64,000 bases of DNA from Pseudomonas asplenii (GCF_900105475.1 NZ_LT629777.1:5456001-5520000), one strand, 5' to 3'; numbered from the stretch's first letter, positions 44,593 through 54,667 are shown. The notes: generated from the letters alone by a model not told the origin. Numbers and translations: made by a program.

Positions 44593-45192
44593 TCACATTT
44601 GCAGTACCTCACCCTCCACCCCGTCGCCGATCGTGAGAAAATGCCCACCAGCGACATGATGCAAAGTACGCAGGGCGTCGTGGCCTTCGAAATGCCAGCG
44701 CCCGTCACTGAACACCCGTGAATCGGCCTGAGCCGCAATCACTTCGCCGAGGAACAGGTCGTACAGTTCATGGTTGCGCGGCTCCGGCAGCAGGCGGCAT
44801 TCGAGCCAGGCCACACAACCTTCCACCAGCGGTGCAGCGAGGTGCTTGCCCTTGAACGTCTCCAGGCCGTAGGCATCGAACTTGTCACGACCATGACTCT
44901 GGCTCAGTTCCAAGCCAGAGGTGGTGCCCACGGTCTGCACGATATCCGCTTGGGCGACACAGGGCACGTTCAGCACAAAGGTCCCCGACGCTTCCAGCAG
45001 GCGCCGGGTCCAGGTCGATTTGTCGATCACCACCGCCACCTTGGGCGGATCGAAATCCAGTGGCATGGCCCAGGTCGCCGCCATGATATTGCGTTGACCA
45101 TCGTGCGCCGCGCTGACCAGTACGGTCGGACCGTGATTGAGCAGGCGGTAGGCTTTGGACAAGGGCACGGCAAGGCGGTGGGCGGCGGACAT
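44593..45192 (-). CDS. Flavin reductase-like, FMN-binding split-barrel protein
   Basis: The product has 199 residues. The N-terminal part of the split barrel (NHGPTVLVSAAHDGQRNIMAATWAMPLDFDPPKVAVVID) and FVLNVP are typical of flavin reductase-like domain proteins that use FMN to supply reduced flavin or reduce small molecules. No partner monooxygenase is adjacent. It is probably monocistronic, with a 147-bp gap to the TetR gene. Confidence 0.85.
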   Translation of the reverse strand: MSAAHRLAVPLSKAYRLLNHGPTVLVSAAHDGQRNIMAATWAMPLDFDPPKVAVVIDKSTWTRRLLEASGTFVLNVPCVAQADIVQTVGTTSGLELSQSHGRDKFDAYGLETFKGKHLAAPLVEGCVAWLECRLLPEPRNHELYDLFLGEVIAAQADSRVFSDGRWHFEGHDALRTLHHVAGGHFLTIGDGVEGEVLQM

Positions 45193-45339
45193 GAGTGCAA
45201 AAACCTGACGGAGTAAAAGAAATATCCTAGGGCAGCGCGCAGGATAAACACAGCCCCACGATACGGATCTCTACCTTGGGCTCGCGGGAAAACCTGTCGA
45301 AGCGCCAGTCGCCTATAGGGCTGATTCGCCTACTCATCT

Positions 45340-45888
45340 TCAAGTAGCCGTCTTCGTCAACAGCCATTCACGGCTGTCGTCGAGCAGCCGCTCGGCCAAT
45401 TGCGGGTCGTCACAGACCCGCGCCAACACCAGGGCGCCGACCATGGTCGCCAGGCGGCCGGTGGCCGCCCTGCGTTTTTCTTCAGAAACGCCCGATGAGC
45501 CCTGCTCCAGGCGCTCGAGTTGCCGGCCTATGCTGCGGGTCATCTGCGCTCGTGCCTCGGCAGACTGACGGCGGGTTTCCGCAGCCAGTCCAGCCAGCGG
45601 ACAGCCACCGGCGCAGTCATCACGATGGGCAGCGCTCAGGTACTGTTCGATATAACCGGCCAGGTCGTCACCCACTGGCGGTGATGTCGACGCCACATGG
45701 GCCAGAGCCTCGGCTACCAACTCATCTTTCGAGGCAAAGTAGCCATAGAAACCGCCATGGGTCATGCCGGCGGCCTTCATCACCTGGGCGACGGTGACCG
45801 CCTCGTAGCCATGCTCCCGAAACAGCCGACCGGCGACCTCGAGGATCTTCAGGCGATTCTGCGCAACCTGTTCGCGACTGACTTTCAT
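45340..45888 (-). CDS. TetR-family regulator
   Basis: The product has 182 residues. The helix-turn-helix is clear (LKILEVAGRLFREHGYEAVTVAQVMKAAGMTHGGFYGYFASKDELVAEAL). The C-terminal domain has a cysteine pair (DDCAGGCPLAGL) as in TetR_C subgroups that guard oxidoreductase genes. ATG 45888 is chosen since GGAGG lies 5 bases before it. It is divergent from an SDR gene with an operator-like palindrome between, so it most likely represses that gene and itself. Confidence 0.9.
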   Translation of the reverse strand: MKVSREQVAQNRLKILEVAGRLFREHGYEAVTVAQVMKAAGMTHGGFYGYFASKDELVAEALAHVASTSPPVGDDLAGYIEQYLSAAHRDDCAGGCPLAGLAAETRRQSAEARAQMTRSIGRQLERLEQGSSGVSEEKRRAATGRLATMVGALVLARVCDDPQLAERLLDDSREWLLTKTAT

Positions 45889-45908
45889 CAGGACCTCCAT
45901 AGATAGGC

Positions 45909-45960
45909 TTGACAGTATACATGATAGACATCATATTCATTAAACATGACAATCGTCATG
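45909..45960 (+). promoter_or_regulatory. SDR promoter and TetR operator
   Basis: TTGACA at 45909-45914 and CATATT at 45932-45937 are 17 bp apart. Just downstream, CATGAC-AATC-GTCATG at 45945-45960 is a perfect 6-bp inverted repeat that fits a TetR dimer site overlapping the start of transcription. Confidence 0.6.
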
Positions 45961-45989
45961 AATAAATCAACCCAACCAGGATTACAGCC

Positions 45990-46772
45990 ATGACCCTCAA
46001 ACCGACCGTTCTGATTACAGGCGCATCCACCGGCATCGGCGCCGTCTATGCCGACCGTTTCGCCAAACGCGGACACAACCTGGTGCTGGTCGCCCGAGAC
46101 AAGTTGCGCCTGGATGCGCTGGCCGAGCGCCTGCGCACGGAGACCGGGGTGAACGTGGAGGTACTGCAGGCGGATCTGACCGATGCGAGTGCTCTGGCCC
46201 GGATCGAGGCGCGGGTCAGGGACGACGCCACTATCGGCATCCTGGTCAACAACGCCGGCATGAACGGCACTGGCAGCTTCATCGAGCAGACACCGGACGT
46301 GGTCAGCCAGATCATCAACCTCAACATCACTGCCCTCGCCCGCTTGAGCAATGCCATCACCCCACGCCTGGTTCGGGCCGGTGGCGGCTCGATCATCAAT
46401 CTCGCCTCGGTGGTGGGCCTGGCGCCGGAGTTGCAGTTGAGCGTCTACGGGGCGACCAAGGCGTTCGTGCTGTTCCTGAGCCAGGGACTGAACATCGAGC
46501 TGGGAGCCAAGGGGCTCTATGTCCAGGCAGTGCTGCCAGCGGCCACCCGCACGGAAATCTGGGAACGCTCCGGTATGCGCATCGAGGATCTGCCGGTGGT
46601 GATGGAAGTCGAGGACCTGGTGGACGCGGCACTGGTGGGCTTCGATCGTCGCGAAACCGTGACCATTCCGCCGTTGCCGGACGAAGCTCAGTGGCAAGCC
46701 CTGGAGGCCGCACGCCAGGCGATGCTGCCCAACTACATGCAGGCGCTGCCGGCAGCGCGCTATCGCGGTTGA
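45990..46772 (+). CDS. Short-chain dehydrogenase/reductase
   Basis: This is an NAD(P)-dependent oxidoreductase of 260 residues. The cofactor motif is TGASTGIG, then NNAG, and the catalytic serine and YxxxK are in LASVVGLAPELQLSVYGATK. It resembles classical SDRs of the YqjQ/DltE kind. It is probably controlled by the divergent TetR protein. The substrate is unknown. Confidence 0.92.
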   Translation: MTLKPTVLITGASTGIGAVYADRFAKRGHNLVLVARDKLRLDALAERLRTETGVNVEVLQADLTDASALARIEARVRDDATIGILVNNAGMNGTGSFIEQTPDVVSQIINLNITALARLSNAITPRLVRAGGGSIINLASVVGLAPELQLSVYGATKAFVLFLSQGLNIELGAKGLYVQAVLPAATRTEIWERSGMRIEDLPVVMEVEDLVDAALVGFDRRETVTIPPLPDEAQWQALEAARQAMLPNYMQALPAARYRG

Positions 46773-46792
46773 TCGGCTGCTCTGGACCGCCT

Positions 46793-46827
46793 CCCCAAGG
46801 GTTGGATTAATATCCAACTTCTTGGGG
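46793..46827. terminator. Bidirectional hairpin between SDR and EamA genes
   Basis: CCCCAAG ... TTGGAT-TAAT-ATCCAA ... CTTGGGG forms a two-part stem of 13 pairs with a 4-base loop. It lies between two convergent genes. Confidence 0.65.
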
Positions 46828-46837
46828 GCAATCCCAT

Positions 46838-47734
46838 TCAGCTGCGGACGAAGATCCGGCGGTTCCAGGGCGTCCAGCCCTGCTGCATGCCCGCAGCCGC
46901 CAGCAGGATCGCGGACACACCCAGCCACTGCAGCGGTTGCAAATGGTGCCCGAAGGCGAACCAATCGACGAAGATCGCCGCAATCGGATAGATGAACGAC
47001 AGGGCACCGGTCAATGCTGTCGGCAATTTCTGAATCGCTCCATACAGCAGCACATACATGACTCCGGTATGGACGATACCCAGAGTTACCAGGCTGCCCC
47101 AGGCGCTGGCCTGCACCGGCAGCACCGAGAAATTGGCCCAGGGCGCCAGCAGTAGTGTCCCGGTGGTCACTTGGACCAGCGCGATCAAATGCGGCGGCGT
47201 GCCAGCCAAACGCTTGATGATCAACGCGGCAAAGGCATACAGCAGAGCCGCACCGAGGGCCAATACGATGCCCAGCAGATAGTCTGCGCCACGCTCGCCC
47301 TGTTGCCCGTGGGCACTGACGATCGCCAACATCCCGGCAAAGGCCAGGCCCAGCCAGAACAGCTTCTGCGCGGTGATCTTCTCGCCGAGAAACAGCGCTG
47401 CCAGCCCTACCAGCAGAAATGGCTGGACGTTGTAGACCGCCGTGCCGATGGCGATCGACGCACGGGAATAGGAAGCGAACAGCAGCAGCCAGTTGCCGAC
47501 GATCGCCACCCCGCTGAGCACCGCCAGCAGGAAGGTGATACGGCTCAAAATACCAGGCCGCAGAAAACCCAGAGCCGCGCAGATCGCCAGCAGGGTCAGC
47601 GCACCGAACAGGCAGCGCCAGAACACCACGTCCAGTACCGGCTGGCCGGACACCAGCACGAACCAGCCGATGGTTCCGGAAATCAGCATGGCCGCAACCA
47701 TTTCCAGTGACCCGCGATGCAGTGATTGAGACAT
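46838..47734 (-). CDS. EamA/DMT-family transporter
   Basis: The product has 298 residues with ten membrane helices in two EamA repeats (for example LEMVAAMLISGTIGWFVL at the start and LGIVHTGVMYVLLYGAIQKLPTALTGALSFIYPI in the second half). These are metabolite or amino-acid exporters. ATG 47734 is set by AAGGAG seven bases upstream. It is divergent from an Lrp-type regulator, a common pairing for amino-acid exporters. Confidence 0.9.
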   Translation of the reverse strand: MSQSLHRGSLEMVAAMLISGTIGWFVLVSGQPVLDVVFWRCLFGALTLLAICAALGFLRPGILSRITFLLAVLSGVAIVGNWLLLFASYSRASIAIGTAVYNVQPFLLVGLAALFLGEKITAQKLFWLGLAFAGMLAIVSAHGQQGERGADYLLGIVLALGAALLYAFAALIIKRLAGTPPHLIALVQVTTGTLLLAPWANFSVLPVQASAWGSLVTLGIVHTGVMYVLLYGAIQKLPTALTGALSFIYPIAAIFVDWFAFGHHLQPLQWLGVSAILLAAAGMQQGWTPWNRRIFVRS

Positions 47735-47866
47735 GATTGGACTCCTTGGCAGATGGCAAAAGTATGCCAAGCGCTGCAGCAGCTTCTCCAGCGACTATAA
47801 AAGGCTAAACTGATCTTTTGCCTTTATGATCAAGGCCAACGACCACTTTCACCTTATGGGTTCACA

Positions 47867-48343
47867 ATGACCGACGCGATTGACCAACTCCTGCTCGCGG
47901 CACTGATGGAAGACTCGCGGCGCTCGCTCAAGGCCCTGGCGCAGATCAGTGGGCTGTCCGCACCCAGCGTTGCCGAGCGTCTGCGCCGCCTGGAGGAGCG
48001 CGGGGTGATCAAGGGCTACACCGTTGAGGTCGAGCCGCGCGCCTTCGGCTACCTGTTGCAGGCCATCGTGCGCATCCGGCCGCTGCCGGGCCAACTGCAC
48101 GAGGTGGAGCGGCAGATCCAGGCGATCCCCGAGTTCACCGAGTGCGACAAGGTCACCGGCGAGGACTGCTTCATCGCACGCCTGCATGTGCGGGACATGG
48201 AGCAGTTGGACATTCTGCTCGACCGGCTGAACAGTCATGCCGAGACCAATACCGCGATCGTCAAGAAGACCCCGGTGAAGCGGCGATTGCCACCGATGGC
48301 GATGAATCAGACGACACAAAACCATCAGATCCCACCCAGATAA
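47867..48343 (+). CDS. Lrp/AsnC-family regulator
   Basis: The product has 158 residues. The N-terminal helix-turn-helix (LLAALMEDSRRSLKALAQISGLSAPSVAERLRRLEERGVIKGY) and the C-terminal RAM ligand domain (YLLQAIVRIRPLPGQLHEVERQIQAIPEF ... CFIARLHVRDMEQLD) are complete. It is divergent from the EamA gene across about 130 bp and probably activates it in response to an amino acid. Confidence 0.92.
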   Translation: MTDAIDQLLLAALMEDSRRSLKALAQISGLSAPSVAERLRRLEERGVIKGYTVEVEPRAFGYLLQAIVRIRPLPGQLHEVERQIQAIPEFTECDKVTGEDCFIARLHVRDMEQLDILLDRLNSHAETNTAIVKKTPVKRRLPPMAMNQTTQNHQIPPR

Positions 48344-48413
48344 CATGGCGGGCCCCAGGCCCTGGGTTATCATTCACCCGATAACCGTCATTCTCTTTCA
48401 GAGCCTGCTTGCC

Positions 48414-49469
48414 ATGACCTCACTCTCCTCCACCACCCCTGCCCGGGGTTGGTCGCTGTGGTGGAAACCGCTGCTGTTTCTCGCCATCGCCGCCATCGGC
48501 CTGTACTACGTCAAGTGGTCGCCCTACTACGCCAAGGCCTTCATCGCCGCCGACAGCCACAGCATCGGTGGCTCGATCATCAACGATAATCCGGGCTCAC
48601 CGGTGGCGGCCGCGCTGGCCTATGCCCAGGTGTATTTCCTGGCGATCTGGAAGGCCGCAGTGCTGGCGGTGATCCTCGGCTCGCTGTTGCAGGTACTGAT
48701 TCCCCGTGACTGGCTGCTGCGTCTGTTCGGCCGGGCCGGTTTTGGCTCGACCATGCGCGGTGGGCTGTTCGCCCTGCCCGGCATGATGTGCTCCTGCTGC
48801 GCGGCACCGGTGGCCGCAGGCATGCGCCGGCAGAATGTCTCGGTCGGCGCGGCACTGGCGTTCTGGATCGCCAATCCGGTGCTCAACCCCGCCACCCTGG
48901 TGTTCATGGGCTTCGTGCTCGGCTGGGGGTTCAGCGCGATCCGTCTGGTGGCAGGCCTGGTGCTGGTGCTCGGGGTGTCGCTGATCGCCCAGCGGATCGC
49001 CCGGCCGGAAACCTTGCCGGAGCCGGCCGTACACGCGCTGGTCGAGGCCAGCACAGCGAACGAGCAGCCTTTCTTCCTGCGCTGGGGCAAGACACTCTGG
49101 CAACTGTTCTGGAGCACCATTCCGGTCTACATCCTCGCGGTGCTGCTGCTCGGCGCGGCGCGGGTCTGGTTGTTTCCCCATGTCGACGGTGCGATGGGCA
49201 ACAGTCTGCTGTGGCTGGTGCCGCTGGCAATCGTCGGTACGCTGTTCGTGATCCCGACCGCAGCGGAAATTCCGATCGTGCAGACCATGATGACCCTGGG
49301 CCTGGGCACCGCCCCCGCCGTGGCGCTGCTGATGACCCTGCCGAGCATCAGCCTGCCGTCGCTGCTGATGCTGCGCAAGGACTTCGATGCACGGGTGCTG
49401 GTGACCGTAGCGGTCCTGACCATGCTGGTAGGCATCGTCAGCGGTTTGGTGGCGGTGGTGGTGCTCTAA
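48414..49469 (+). CDS. Permease with CxCC motif (PF03773-like, ArsP-related)
   Basis: This membrane protein of 351 residues has about eight to ten helices. The motif GMMCSCCAAPVAAGMRRQ, followed by SVGAALAFWIANPVLNPATL, marks the DUF318/permease family, which includes ArsP and other putative metal(loid) exporters. A second copy of the pattern is at PTAAEIPIVQTMM and LPSISLPSLLMLRK. The start at 48414 is favoured over the long upstream frame. It stands next to selU-selD, which raises the question of a selenium or arsenic link, but co-transcription is excluded because those genes lie on the other strand. Confidence 0.85.
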   Translation: MTSLSSTTPARGWSLWWKPLLFLAIAAIGLYYVKWSPYYAKAFIAADSHSIGGSIINDNPGSPVAAALAYAQVYFLAIWKAAVLAVILGSLLQVLIPRDWLLRLFGRAGFGSTMRGGLFALPGMMCSCCAAPVAAGMRRQNVSVGAALAFWIANPVLNPATLVFMGFVLGWGFSAIRLVAGLVLVLGVSLIAQRIARPETLPEPAVHALVEASTANEQPFFLRWGKTLWQLFWSTIPVYILAVLLLGAARVWLFPHVDGAMGNSLLWLVPLAIVGTLFVIPTAAEIPIVQTMMTLGLGTAPAVALLMTLPSISLPSLLMLRKDFDARVLVTVAVLTMLVGIVSGLVAVVVL

Positions 49470-49483
49470 CCACAGACTCATAT

Positions 49484-49574
49484 TGTAGGAGCAGGGCTGG
49501 CTGGCGAAGGGGGCCTTGAGAGTGCCAAGGGCTTCGCGGCGGGGCGGCGTCCCGACAAGCCCTGCCCCTACAAA
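49484..49574. repeat. Inverted REP-like pair
   Basis: TGTAGGAGCAGGGCTGGCTGG at the left is mirrored by GACAAGCCCTGCCCCTACAA at the right, with an inner GCGAAG/CTTCGC arm. It lies between the convergent permease and selU genes, at the same kind of site as the pair at 44.5 kb but with a different sequence. Confidence 0.7.
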
Positions 49575-49596
49575 GTACGGCAACCTGTCGGCGCGC

Positions 49597-50694
49597 TCAG
49601 CGCCTTGCGCGATGCCTGAGGTACTCCAGCACCGCCGCCTGATCGCCGGCGAACTCGATCCGGGCACCCTTGCTTTCACGCTGGAACACGTACATCGGGT
49701 CGTAGTACTCGCTGAGCAGACCCAGAATCCAGGCTCGGTGCAGGTCGACATTACCGGAGCGCTCCTGCTCAGCCAGGGCCTCAGCCATCAATACCCGCAT
49801 CCGCCGGTGGCACTCGCCGCCCAGGCGCTTGTGGATGTTGTCCAGGCTACCCAGCAAGCGTTCGCCAAAGAGCGTGAAGCCGTGCTCACCGTGAACGGCG
49901 ATGAACTCCGCGCACAGCTGCACCACATAATCGCGCAGGATACGCTCGACGCGGCTCTCCAGACCATCCTCCAGCCAGACCATGGAGAAGTGTTGCATGC
50001 CCTGGTACAACGCCAGCGGCAAGGCGCAGCGCCCGACCATGCGGCTCTCATCCTCGACGACGAACTGCTCGATACCGCGGGCACGCTTTTTCAGCAGATC
50101 GACCGCCAGGCGGTTTTCGAAGTCGATATTGGACGGCTGCCCGGTGGCCCGCTTGCCGAAGCTGGAGCCGCGATGATTGGCATGCCCTTCCAGATCCAGG
50201 CTGTTATCCAACTGAAGGATGACGTCGGTCTTGCCGGTGCCGGTCATTCCGCCCAGCAGCACGAAGTCCGACTGCGCCACCGTCTGCTCGACGGTCTGCA
50301 TCAGGAAGGTCCGCATGGCCTTGTAGCCACCGCCGACTCTCGGGTAGTCGATGCCCGCGTCCTGGCTGAGCCATTGCTGGACGATCTGCGAGCGCAGGCC
50401 GCCACGAAAACAGTAGAGCACGCCCTCCGGGTGCGCCCGGGTGAAGTCGACCCAAGCCTGTAACCGGGCGGCCTTGACCTCACCGGAGACCAATTGGTGT
50501 CCGAGGGTAATCGCCGCCTGCTGGCCGTGCTGCTTATAGCAGGTGCCAATCCACTGCCGCTCCAGGTCGTTCATCAGCGGCAGGTTGAGCACCCCGGGAA
50601 AGGCGCCCTTGGCGAACTCGATCGGCGCCCGGGTATCCATCATCGGGACATCATTGAGAAACAGTGTGCGGTAGTCGGTGATATCGCCGGGCAT
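49597..50694 (-). CDS. selU: tRNA 2-selenouridine synthase (SelU/MnmH)
   Basis: This enzyme replaces sulphur by selenium, via a geranylated intermediate, in the wobble 2-thiouridine of certain tRNAs, using selenophosphate. It has 365 residues. The rhodanese-type domain has the catalytic cysteine C95 ([10 protein letters not shown]) and the P-loop domain has [12 protein letters not shown] at residues 147-158. The frame is open back to 50928, but ATG 50694 overlaps the selD stop (TGATG), with GAGG upstream. It is co-transcribed and coupled with selD, which supplies its substrate. Confidence 0.95.
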   Translation of the reverse strand: MPGDITDYRTLFLNDVPMMDTRAPIEFAKGAFPGVLNLPLMNDLERQWIGTCYKQHGQQAAITLGHQLVSGEVKAARLQAWVDFTRAHPEGVLYCFRGGLRSQIVQQWLSQDAGIDYPRVGGGYKAMRTFLMQTVEQTVAQSDFVLLGGMTGTGKTDVILQLDNSLDLEGHANHRGSSFGKRATGQPSNIDFENRLAVDLLKKRARGIEQFVVEDESRMVGRCALPLALYQGMQHFSMVWLEDGLESRVERILRDYVVQLCAEFIAVHGEHGFTLFGERLLGSLDNIHKRLGGECHRRMRVLMAEALAEQERSGNVDLHRAWILGLLSEYYDPMYVFQRESKGARIEFAGDQAAVLEYLRHRARR

Positions 50695-51728
50695 CAGGAC
50701 ACCTCTACCGCATGACTCTGTCGTTCCACCAACTGGCCGATGGGCTCCAGGTTCAGGCCCAGTTCGGCGGCGACGGCCAGAAACTCCGCCTGCCCCTCGG
50801 GCGTGACCGCTACCAACAGGCCACCGCTGGTCTGCGGGTCGCACAATACCCGTTTGTGCAGCTCGCGCAACGGACCGATCTTCCTGGCATAGCTGTCGAA
50901 ATTGCGCAGCGTACCGCCCGGAATGCAACCCAGCTCCAGGTAATACTCGACCGCTGGCAGGCGCGGCACCTGCTCATAGACGATGCGCGCGGTCAGGCCG
51001 CTGCCGTCAGCCATTTCCACCAGATGGCCGAGCAGGCCGAAACCGGTGACATCGGTCATCGCGGTCACCCCGGCCAGCTTGCCGAAACGGCTGCCAGGCT
51101 TGTTCAGGGTGCACATCCAGTCGCGAGCCAGGCCGACGTCTTCGCTGCGCAGCTTGCCTTTCTTCTCTGCGGTGGTCAGCACGCCAATGCCCAGCGGCTT
51201 GGTCAGGTACAGGATGCAACCGGCGGTGGCGGTGTCGTTGCGCTTGAGGTGGCGCTTGTCCACCAGCCCGGTGACGGCCAGGCCGAAGATCGGCTCGGGG
51301 GCATCGATCGAATGCCCACCGGCCAGTGGAATTCCAGCAGCGTCGCAGACCTCGCGGCCGCCGCGAATCACTTCGCGAGCGATCTCCGGTTTCAGTACGT
51401 TGACAGGCCAGCCGAGAATCGCGATGGCCATCAACGGGTCGCCGCCCATGGCGTAGATGTCACTGATGGCGTTGGTTGCGGCGATCCGCCCGAAATCGAA
51501 GGGATCGTCGACGATCGGCATGAAGAAGTCGGTGGTCGAGACCACGCCGCGCTCCTCATCGATTGCATACACCGCCGCATCATCGCGCGAAGCGTTGCCG
51601 ACCCAGAGTTTCGGGTCGAGGTTCTGGGCGCCGCTGCCGGCCAGGATCACTTCCAAGACCTGCGGCGAAATCTTGCAACCGCAGCCTGCGCCGTGGCTGT
51701 ACTGGGTCAGGCGAATCGGTTCGCTCAT
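50694..51728 (-). CDS. selD: Selenophosphate synthase
   Basis: This enzyme makes selenophosphate from selenide and ATP. It has 344 residues. The N-terminal catalytic site is HGAGCGCK (C16 and K19), the cysteine form rather than a selenocysteine form. Downstream ATP-site motifs ([41 protein letters not shown]) are present. Its only partner here is selU. selA, selB and selC are not in the window, so a selenoprotein pathway cannot be judged from this segment. Confidence 0.96.
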   Translation of the reverse strand: MSEPIRLTQYSHGAGCGCKISPQVLEVILAGSGAQNLDPKLWVGNASRDDAAVYAIDEERGVVSTTDFFMPIVDDPFDFGRIAATNAISDIYAMGGDPLMAIAILGWPVNVLKPEIAREVIRGGREVCDAAGIPLAGGHSIDAPEPIFGLAVTGLVDKRHLKRNDTATAGCILYLTKPLGIGVLTTAEKKGKLRSEDVGLARDWMCTLNKPGSRFGKLAGVTAMTDVTGFGLLGHLVEMADGSGLTARIVYEQVPRLPAVEYYLELGCIPGGTLRNFDSYARKIGPLRELHKRVLCDPQTSGGLLVAVTPEGQAEFLAVAAELGLNLEPIGQLVERQSHAVEVS

Positions 51729-51782
51729 CGGTCAACCTCACAGTCTCAAATGTTCCGAGTCTAACAGAGCCGGCCATACCTG

Positions 51783-51937
51783 GCCTGCCAGGCCGCGTGC
51801 GGCAAAACGCTGCCTGGCGGTGGAACGCGTCCACTTGCTCGGCGATACGGCGCAGATGGGCGGATTCACCGACCAGAGCCACATGACCCGGCAATTTCGC
51901 AGCACCTTCGGCCTGTGTCAGGTCACGGGGCGAAGAT
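51783..51937 (+). pseudogene. Remnant of an AraC-family regulator C-terminus
   Basis: The frame reads a degraded AraC DNA-binding domain: about LAVERVHLLGDTAQMGGFTDQSHMTRQFRSTFG. The second helix-turn-helix (GFTDQSHMTRQF) is well kept, but the preceding part is worn and no N-terminal domain or start exists. The rest of the 394-bp space between selD and fabV is GC-rich and holds nothing else that I recognise. Confidence 0.6.
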
Positions 51938-52122
51938 ACAACAAGGGGCAGGCTGGATCCGGGAGGTCGCGAAACGGCAAGGGAAGGACAGCGGCGGGCG
52001 CAAGCCCTGGGGAGGGAGCGAGTCATCGGCGCCGCGAGCGACGCCGGTGATCCGCGTGAGGCAACGGGCGGCGCGGCGGGCAACCCCGGCCCGCGCCGCT
52101 CGATCAAGGCCTCAGGCGCGAC

Positions 52123-53319
52123 TCAAGCCTGGATCAGGTTGGCGATCGCCACGTCAGGGCTGACGTCGGCATCGTAGTCCACACCTTCGACACCAAAGCC
52201 GAACAGACGCAGGAACTCGGCCTTGTAGCCGGCGAAATCGGTCAGTTCGTTGAGGTTCTCGGTGGTCACCTGATCCCACAGCTTCGCGACCAGGTCCTGT
52301 ACCTCAGGGGCCAGTTCCTTGTAGTCGGCGCGCAGGCGGCCGTCTTCGTCGAGGATCGGGGTCGGCGAGTACAGGCTGTCCTTGTACAGGCCATAGACCT
52401 GCTCGATGCACCCTTCGTGAACGCCCTGCTCTTTCATCACCTTGAACAGCAGCGACAGGTACAGCGGCATGATCGGGATCGCCGAGCTGGCCTGGGTGAC
52501 CACGGCCTTGAGTACCGACACCCGGGCGTCACCGCCCTTGGCCGCCAGACGTTCGCGAATCTTCAGGACCTTCTGGTCCAGGTCCTTCTTGGCTGCGCCA
52601 ATGGAGCCGTTCCAGTAGATGTCGTGGGTGACTTTCTCGCCCAGATAGGTGAACGCGGTGGTCTTGGCGCCATCGGCCAGCACGCCGGCTTCGTCCAGGG
52701 CGTCGATCCACAGCTGCCAGTCTTCACCACCCATCACCTTGATGGTACCGGCGATTTCCTCCTCGCTGGCCTCGGCCAGGGTGGTGCTGTTGACTTCTTC
52801 CTTGTCGGTGTTCAGGCCACGCTGGGTGATCGACTTGCCGATCGGCTTGAGCGTCGAACTGTAGACTTCACCGGTTTTCGGGTCGGTACGACGCGGGGCC
52901 GCCAGGCTGTAGATCACCAGGTCGATCTTGCCCAGGTCGCGCTTGATGGTTTCGATGGTCAGGCGCTTGACTTCGTCGGAGAAGGCGTCGCCGTTGATGC
53001 TCTTGGCGTACAGGCCATCGGCCTCGGCAAACTTGTGGAAAGCGGCGCTGTTGTACCAGCCGGCGGTGCCGAGCTTGCCTTCGTCGCCTTCACGCTCGAA
53101 GAACACGCCGAGGGTCTTGGCGCCGCAACCGAATGCAGCGGTGATGCGTGCAGCCAGGCCATAGCCGGTAGAGGCGCCGAGCACCAGGACGTTCTTCGGT
53201 CCGTCATTGACCGGGCCTTGCTGGGTGACATAGTCAATCTGTTGCTTGACGTTGGCTTCGCAGCCCACCGGATGGGTGGTCACACAGATAAAGCCACGAA
53301 CGCGTGGTTTGATGATCAT
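52123..53319 (-). CDS. fabV: Enoyl-ACP reductase FabV
   Basis: This NADH-dependent trans-2-enoyl-ACP reductase carries out the last step of fatty-acid elongation. It has 398 residues. The cofactor region is [16 protein letters not shown]. The catalytic Tyr-x8-Lys motif is [15 protein letters not shown], near residues 235-244, which is longer than the Tyr-x6-Lys of FabI. FabV enzymes are insensitive to triclosan, so the strain should tolerate it. It is a single gene. Its start [17 protein letters not shown] is the normal family N-terminus. Confidence 0.97.
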   Translation of the reverse strand: MIIKPRVRGFICVTTHPVGCEANVKQQIDYVTQQGPVNDGPKNVLVLGASTGYGLAARITAAFGCGAKTLGVFFEREGDEGKLGTAGWYNSAAFHKFAEADGLYAKSINGDAFSDEVKRLTIETIKRDLGKIDLVIYSLAAPRRTDPKTGEVYSSTLKPIGKSITQRGLNTDKEEVNSTTLAEASEEEIAGTIKVMGGEDWQLWIDALDEAGVLADGAKTTAFTYLGEKVTHDIYWNGSIGAAKKDLDQKVLKIRERLAAKGGDARVSVLKAVVTQASSAIPIMPLYLSLLFKVMKEQGVHEGCIEQVYGLYKDSLYSPTPILDEDGRLRADYKELAPEVQDLVAKLWDQVTTENLNELTDFAGYKAEFLRLFGFGVEGVDYDADVSPDVAIANLIQA

Positions 53320-53535
53320 AAGGTCCCCTTTTCTCTTAGGCCTGTATCGACGCTGATGATAATAACGTCGCGGATTCTAGTCGTAGACGCTCAAAAAGCC
53401 CATGCGTCACTGCATTTACGCCGCTGGTTGTCCCGAGGAGGCAAAATACCCTCACCTTGCCTCGCCTGGGCCTTGATTCCCCGCGCGTCGGGCAACATTC
53501 TAGCCTCCTCCTCCTGAAACGAATCCTGATCGATC

Positions 53536-54480
53536 ATGAGCACCCCGTCCTCTGCGCAAACCGATAGCGACGTCTACAAGACCCTGCTCGAATCGACCCG
53601 GGCCATTCCCTGGCGGCTCGACTGGCAGACCATGACCTTCAGCTACATCGGCCCACAGATCGAGACGCTGCTCGGCTGGGCACAGGACAGTTGGGTCGGC
53701 ATCGATGACTGGGTATCGCGCATGCACCCGGACGACCGTGAGTACGTGGTGAATTTCTGCGTCTCGCAGTCCAAGGCCGGGGTCGACCATGAGGCCGACT
53801 ACCGCGCCCTGACCCGCGACGGTGAGTACGTATGGATACGCGATGTGGTGCATGTGGTGCGCAAGGACGGGGAAGTCGAAGCACTGATCGGCTTCATGTT
53901 CGATATCAGCGAACGCAAGAAGACCGAGGAACACCTGGCCCGCCTGCAGAAGCAATTGGAGGAATACTCGTTCCAGGACGGCCTGACCGGAATCGCCAAC
54001 CGCCGCATGTTCGACACCGTGCTCGCCCGTGAGTGGGAACAGGCCCAGCGCAGTCAACTGCCCCTGTCGCTGATCATTCTGGATATCGACTTCTTCAAGC
54101 AGTACAACGATCACTACGGCCATATCAAGGGCGACGAAGCCTTGCGTCAGGTGGCACAGACCCTCGCCCAGGCGACCAACCGGCCCCGGGACTTCATTGC
54201 CCGGATCGGCGGCGAGGAGTTCGTCTGGCTATTGCCCGAAACACCGGCGGACAAGGCCCGGCAGGTTGCGCAGAATTGCCTGCAACTGATTCGCCAGCAG
54301 CAGATCGCCCATGAGAAGTCGGCAGTGGCCGGGTTGCTGAGCCTCAGTCTGGGGGTCGGTACCACCCGCGCCAGTCCTGAAGAGCCGGCGCTGGACTTTG
54401 TCGGGAAGGTCGATGAGTTGTTGTACCGGATCAAGCGCAACGGGCGCATGGGCGCCGAGTATGCCGATTTCAGCCAATGA
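53536..54480 (+). CDS. PAS-GGDEF diguanylate cyclase
   Basis: This c-di-GMP synthase has 314 residues. A PAS/PAC sensor domain (about 15-130: WRLDWQTMTFSYIGPQIETLLG ... EALIGFMFDISERKKTEE) is joined by a coiled linker to a GGDEF domain with the active GGEEF sequence. RPRD five residues earlier forms the inhibitory site. No membrane segments are seen, so it is cytoplasmic. It is monocistronic. The PAS ligand is unknown. Confidence 0.94.
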   Translation: MSTPSSAQTDSDVYKTLLESTRAIPWRLDWQTMTFSYIGPQIETLLGWAQDSWVGIDDWVSRMHPDDREYVVNFCVSQSKAGVDHEADYRALTRDGEYVWIRDVVHVVRKDGEVEALIGFMFDISERKKTEEHLARLQKQLEEYSFQDGLTGIANRRMFDTVLAREWEQAQRSQLPLSLIILDIDFFKQYNDHYGHIKGDEALRQVAQTLAQATNRPRDFIARIGGEEFVWLLPETPADKARQVAQNCLQLIRQQQIAHEKSAVAGLLSLSLGVGTTRASPEEPALDFVGKVDELLYRIKRNGRMGAEYADFSQ

Positions 54481-54667
54481 CTGGAGCCTCCACCGCCCCT
54501 GGGTGAAAGCCGCAGGAACTCTCCAGCGTAGTTTTTAACCATCTGCGCACAACAGACCTGCCCTCCCAACAGGCGAACTCATCGCCTGCTGCTCTTCCCG
54601 CGCAGATCGCACGCGTCCCAAACGCAGGGAAATACCACAAAGCAGCCAGCACGGCAGTTTTTGCCCG

